A stretch of DNA of 6,276 nucleotides, taken from NCBI GenBank assembly GCA_029863665.1, contig JAOTUX010000064.1, forward strand, positions 1 to 6,276, written 5' to 3'. Both the position numbers and the translations under genes were made by a program. The notes under the pieces are model-generated. The model was not told where the DNA came from and searched no databases. It saw nothing but the letters and a program-made list of their open reading frames with translations. Shown piece after piece: positions 5,830 to 6,276 of this stretch. Every line of letters starts with the position of its first letter. Position 1 is the stretch's first letter. This DNA comes from Candidatus Nitrosopumilus sp. GTDB taxonomy: Archaea > Thermoproteota > Nitrososphaeria > Nitrososphaerales > Nitrosopumilaceae.

Positions 5830-6108
5830 ATGCAAAAACAAGAAAATCCCACATATCTAAAGGCAATAACTATTAGAGATATCAGTGATGTTCATTCTAT
5901 CAAAGAAGATATCAAAAAAGATATGATTTTGATTTTAAGAGTTACACCGTTAGCTCAGAAAGATGTTGAACAACTTCGTAAGGTGGTTGAAGAATTGTAT
6001 TCTATTGCAAAAACTGCTGATGCAGAGATTGCAAGATTGGGAGAAGAAAGAATAATTGTTGCTCCATCAAATATAAAGATCTGGAAGCCCGAATACGATC
6101 TAAAATAA
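5830..6108 (+). CDS. sepF: SepF-domain (DUF552) protein, compact form without a membrane-targeting N-terminus
   Basis: SepF bridges FtsZ filaments to the membrane in many archaea and Gram-positive bacteria. This 92-residue protein is almost entirely the SepF core: YLKAITIRDISDVHSIKEDI (9-28) forms the first strand and helix, MILILRVTPLAQKDVEQLRK (32-51) the central strand and dimer helix, and ARLGEERIIVAPSNIKIW (68-85) the closing strands. Archaeal SepF proteins usually carry an N-terminal amphipathic membrane helix and a linker. Here only MQKQENPT precedes the core, and the in-frame TAG at 5809 with no other start codon before ATG 5830 rules out a longer form. It may therefore work without its own anchor, through a partner, or have another role, notable because Nitrosopumilus-type archaea divide mainly with Cdv/ESCRT proteins. 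Neighbours do not clarify its role. Family assignment is good; the division function is inferred. Confidence 0.85.
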   Translation: MQKQENPTYLKAITIRDISDVHSIKEDIKKDMILILRVTPLAQKDVEQLRKVVEELYSIAKTADAEIARLGEERIIVAPSNIKIWKPEYDLK

Positions 6109-6276
6109 TTTAATAGCTTCTTGGATTCGAGGGTAATGAGCAGGTACTTTATACATTCGTCTAATATTCATAGCAAGGTTTTCTGATTTTTTACGTTCTC
6201 CATGATTAACTAAAACTCGACGAAGTTTTGGTCTTAGTCTTTGTACAAATGACATTAGTTGGTTATAATCACTATG
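6100..6276 (-). CDS. beta-CASP metallo-beta-lactamase ribonuclease, C-terminal 58 residues (probable aCPSF1/FttA)
   Basis: Reading from the right edge of the window on the minus strand, 58 residues end at TAG (6102-6100). They begin HSDYNQLMSFVQRLRPK, whose His is the beta-CASP motif B position (usually within FSGHSD), and continue LVNHGERKKSENLA, whose His is motif C (usually VHGE). The end, RMYKVPAHYPRIQEAIKLF, fits my memory of archaeal CPSF subunits rather than RNase J. aCPSF1, also called FttA, is the KH-domain endoribonuclease that cuts nascent RNA at U-rich sites and ends transcription in archaea. The KH and metallo-beta-lactamase portions lie outside the window, so aCPSF1 versus the KH-less aCPSF2 is not proven and no symbol is given. 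Its last 9 bp overlap the convergent sepF-like gene. Confidence 0.8.
   Translation of the reverse strand, partial: HSDYNQLMSFVQRLRPKLRRVLVNHGERKKSENLAMNIRRMYKVPAHYPRIQEAIKLF
6179..6193 (+). terminator. possible U-rich termination tract for the sepF-like transcript, inside the convergent gene
   Basis: TTTTCTGATTTTTTA on the plus strand is the first strong T-rich tract after the sepF-like stop, about 70 bp downstream and antisense to the nuclease gene. Because the two genes overlap, sepF transcripts must end inside the opposing gene. Archaeal termination favours such tracts, but this is inference from base composition only. Confidence 0.25.

Overview
The window looks like a chromosomal segment of a marine ammonia-oxidising archaeon of the Nitrosopumilus type (Thaumarchaeota/Nitrososphaerota). 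The evidence is very low GC, tight gene packing, TATA-like boxes close to start codons, an archaeal-type CoaBC, a 3' fragment of an archaeal CPSF-type beta-CASP nuclease, and an archaeal SepF-like protein. This placement rests on recalled protein families and was not checked by a database search. I see no mobile elements, CRISPR arrays, tRNA or rRNA genes. The segment reads as core genome, not an island.

Positions 1-3484 carry five collinear plus-strand genes. panB (its 5' end lies outside the window) overlaps coaBC. coaBC overlaps a 55-residue charged protein through an ATGA stop/start. A class I SAM methyltransferase follows after 29 bp and a one-pass membrane protein after another 14 bp. 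PanB makes ketopantoate and CoaBC turns 4'-phosphopantothenate into 4'-phosphopantetheine, so the first two genes serve coenzyme A synthesis. The link of the other three to that pathway is positional only.

Positions 3485-3605 are a 121-bp convergent gap with a perfect 14-bp palindrome and an A/T-rich probable terminator. Positions 3606-4670 (minus) encode an M24 Xaa-Pro peptidase with all five metal ligands. It is divergent from a plus-strand PP-loop ATPase (4743-5756), a predicted tRNA thiouridine synthase with a cysteine-rich centre and a C-terminal region resembling the NFACT-R RNA-binding domain. A compact SepF-domain protein follows (5830-6108). Its last 9 bp overlap the convergent 3' end of a beta-CASP ribonuclease, probably aCPSF1/FttA, the archaeal transcription termination factor (6100-6276, minus, partial).

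The most interesting unexplained signal is an exact 15-bp repeat, GGAGTAGATCGCATT. It lies immediately before or across the start of the thiouridine synthase gene and again just before the sepF-like gene. Its TAG is in frame with the downstream gene both times, and it resembles an extended anti-16S (Shine-Dalgarno) sequence interrupted by two mismatches. It may be a shared translational or 5'-leader control element.
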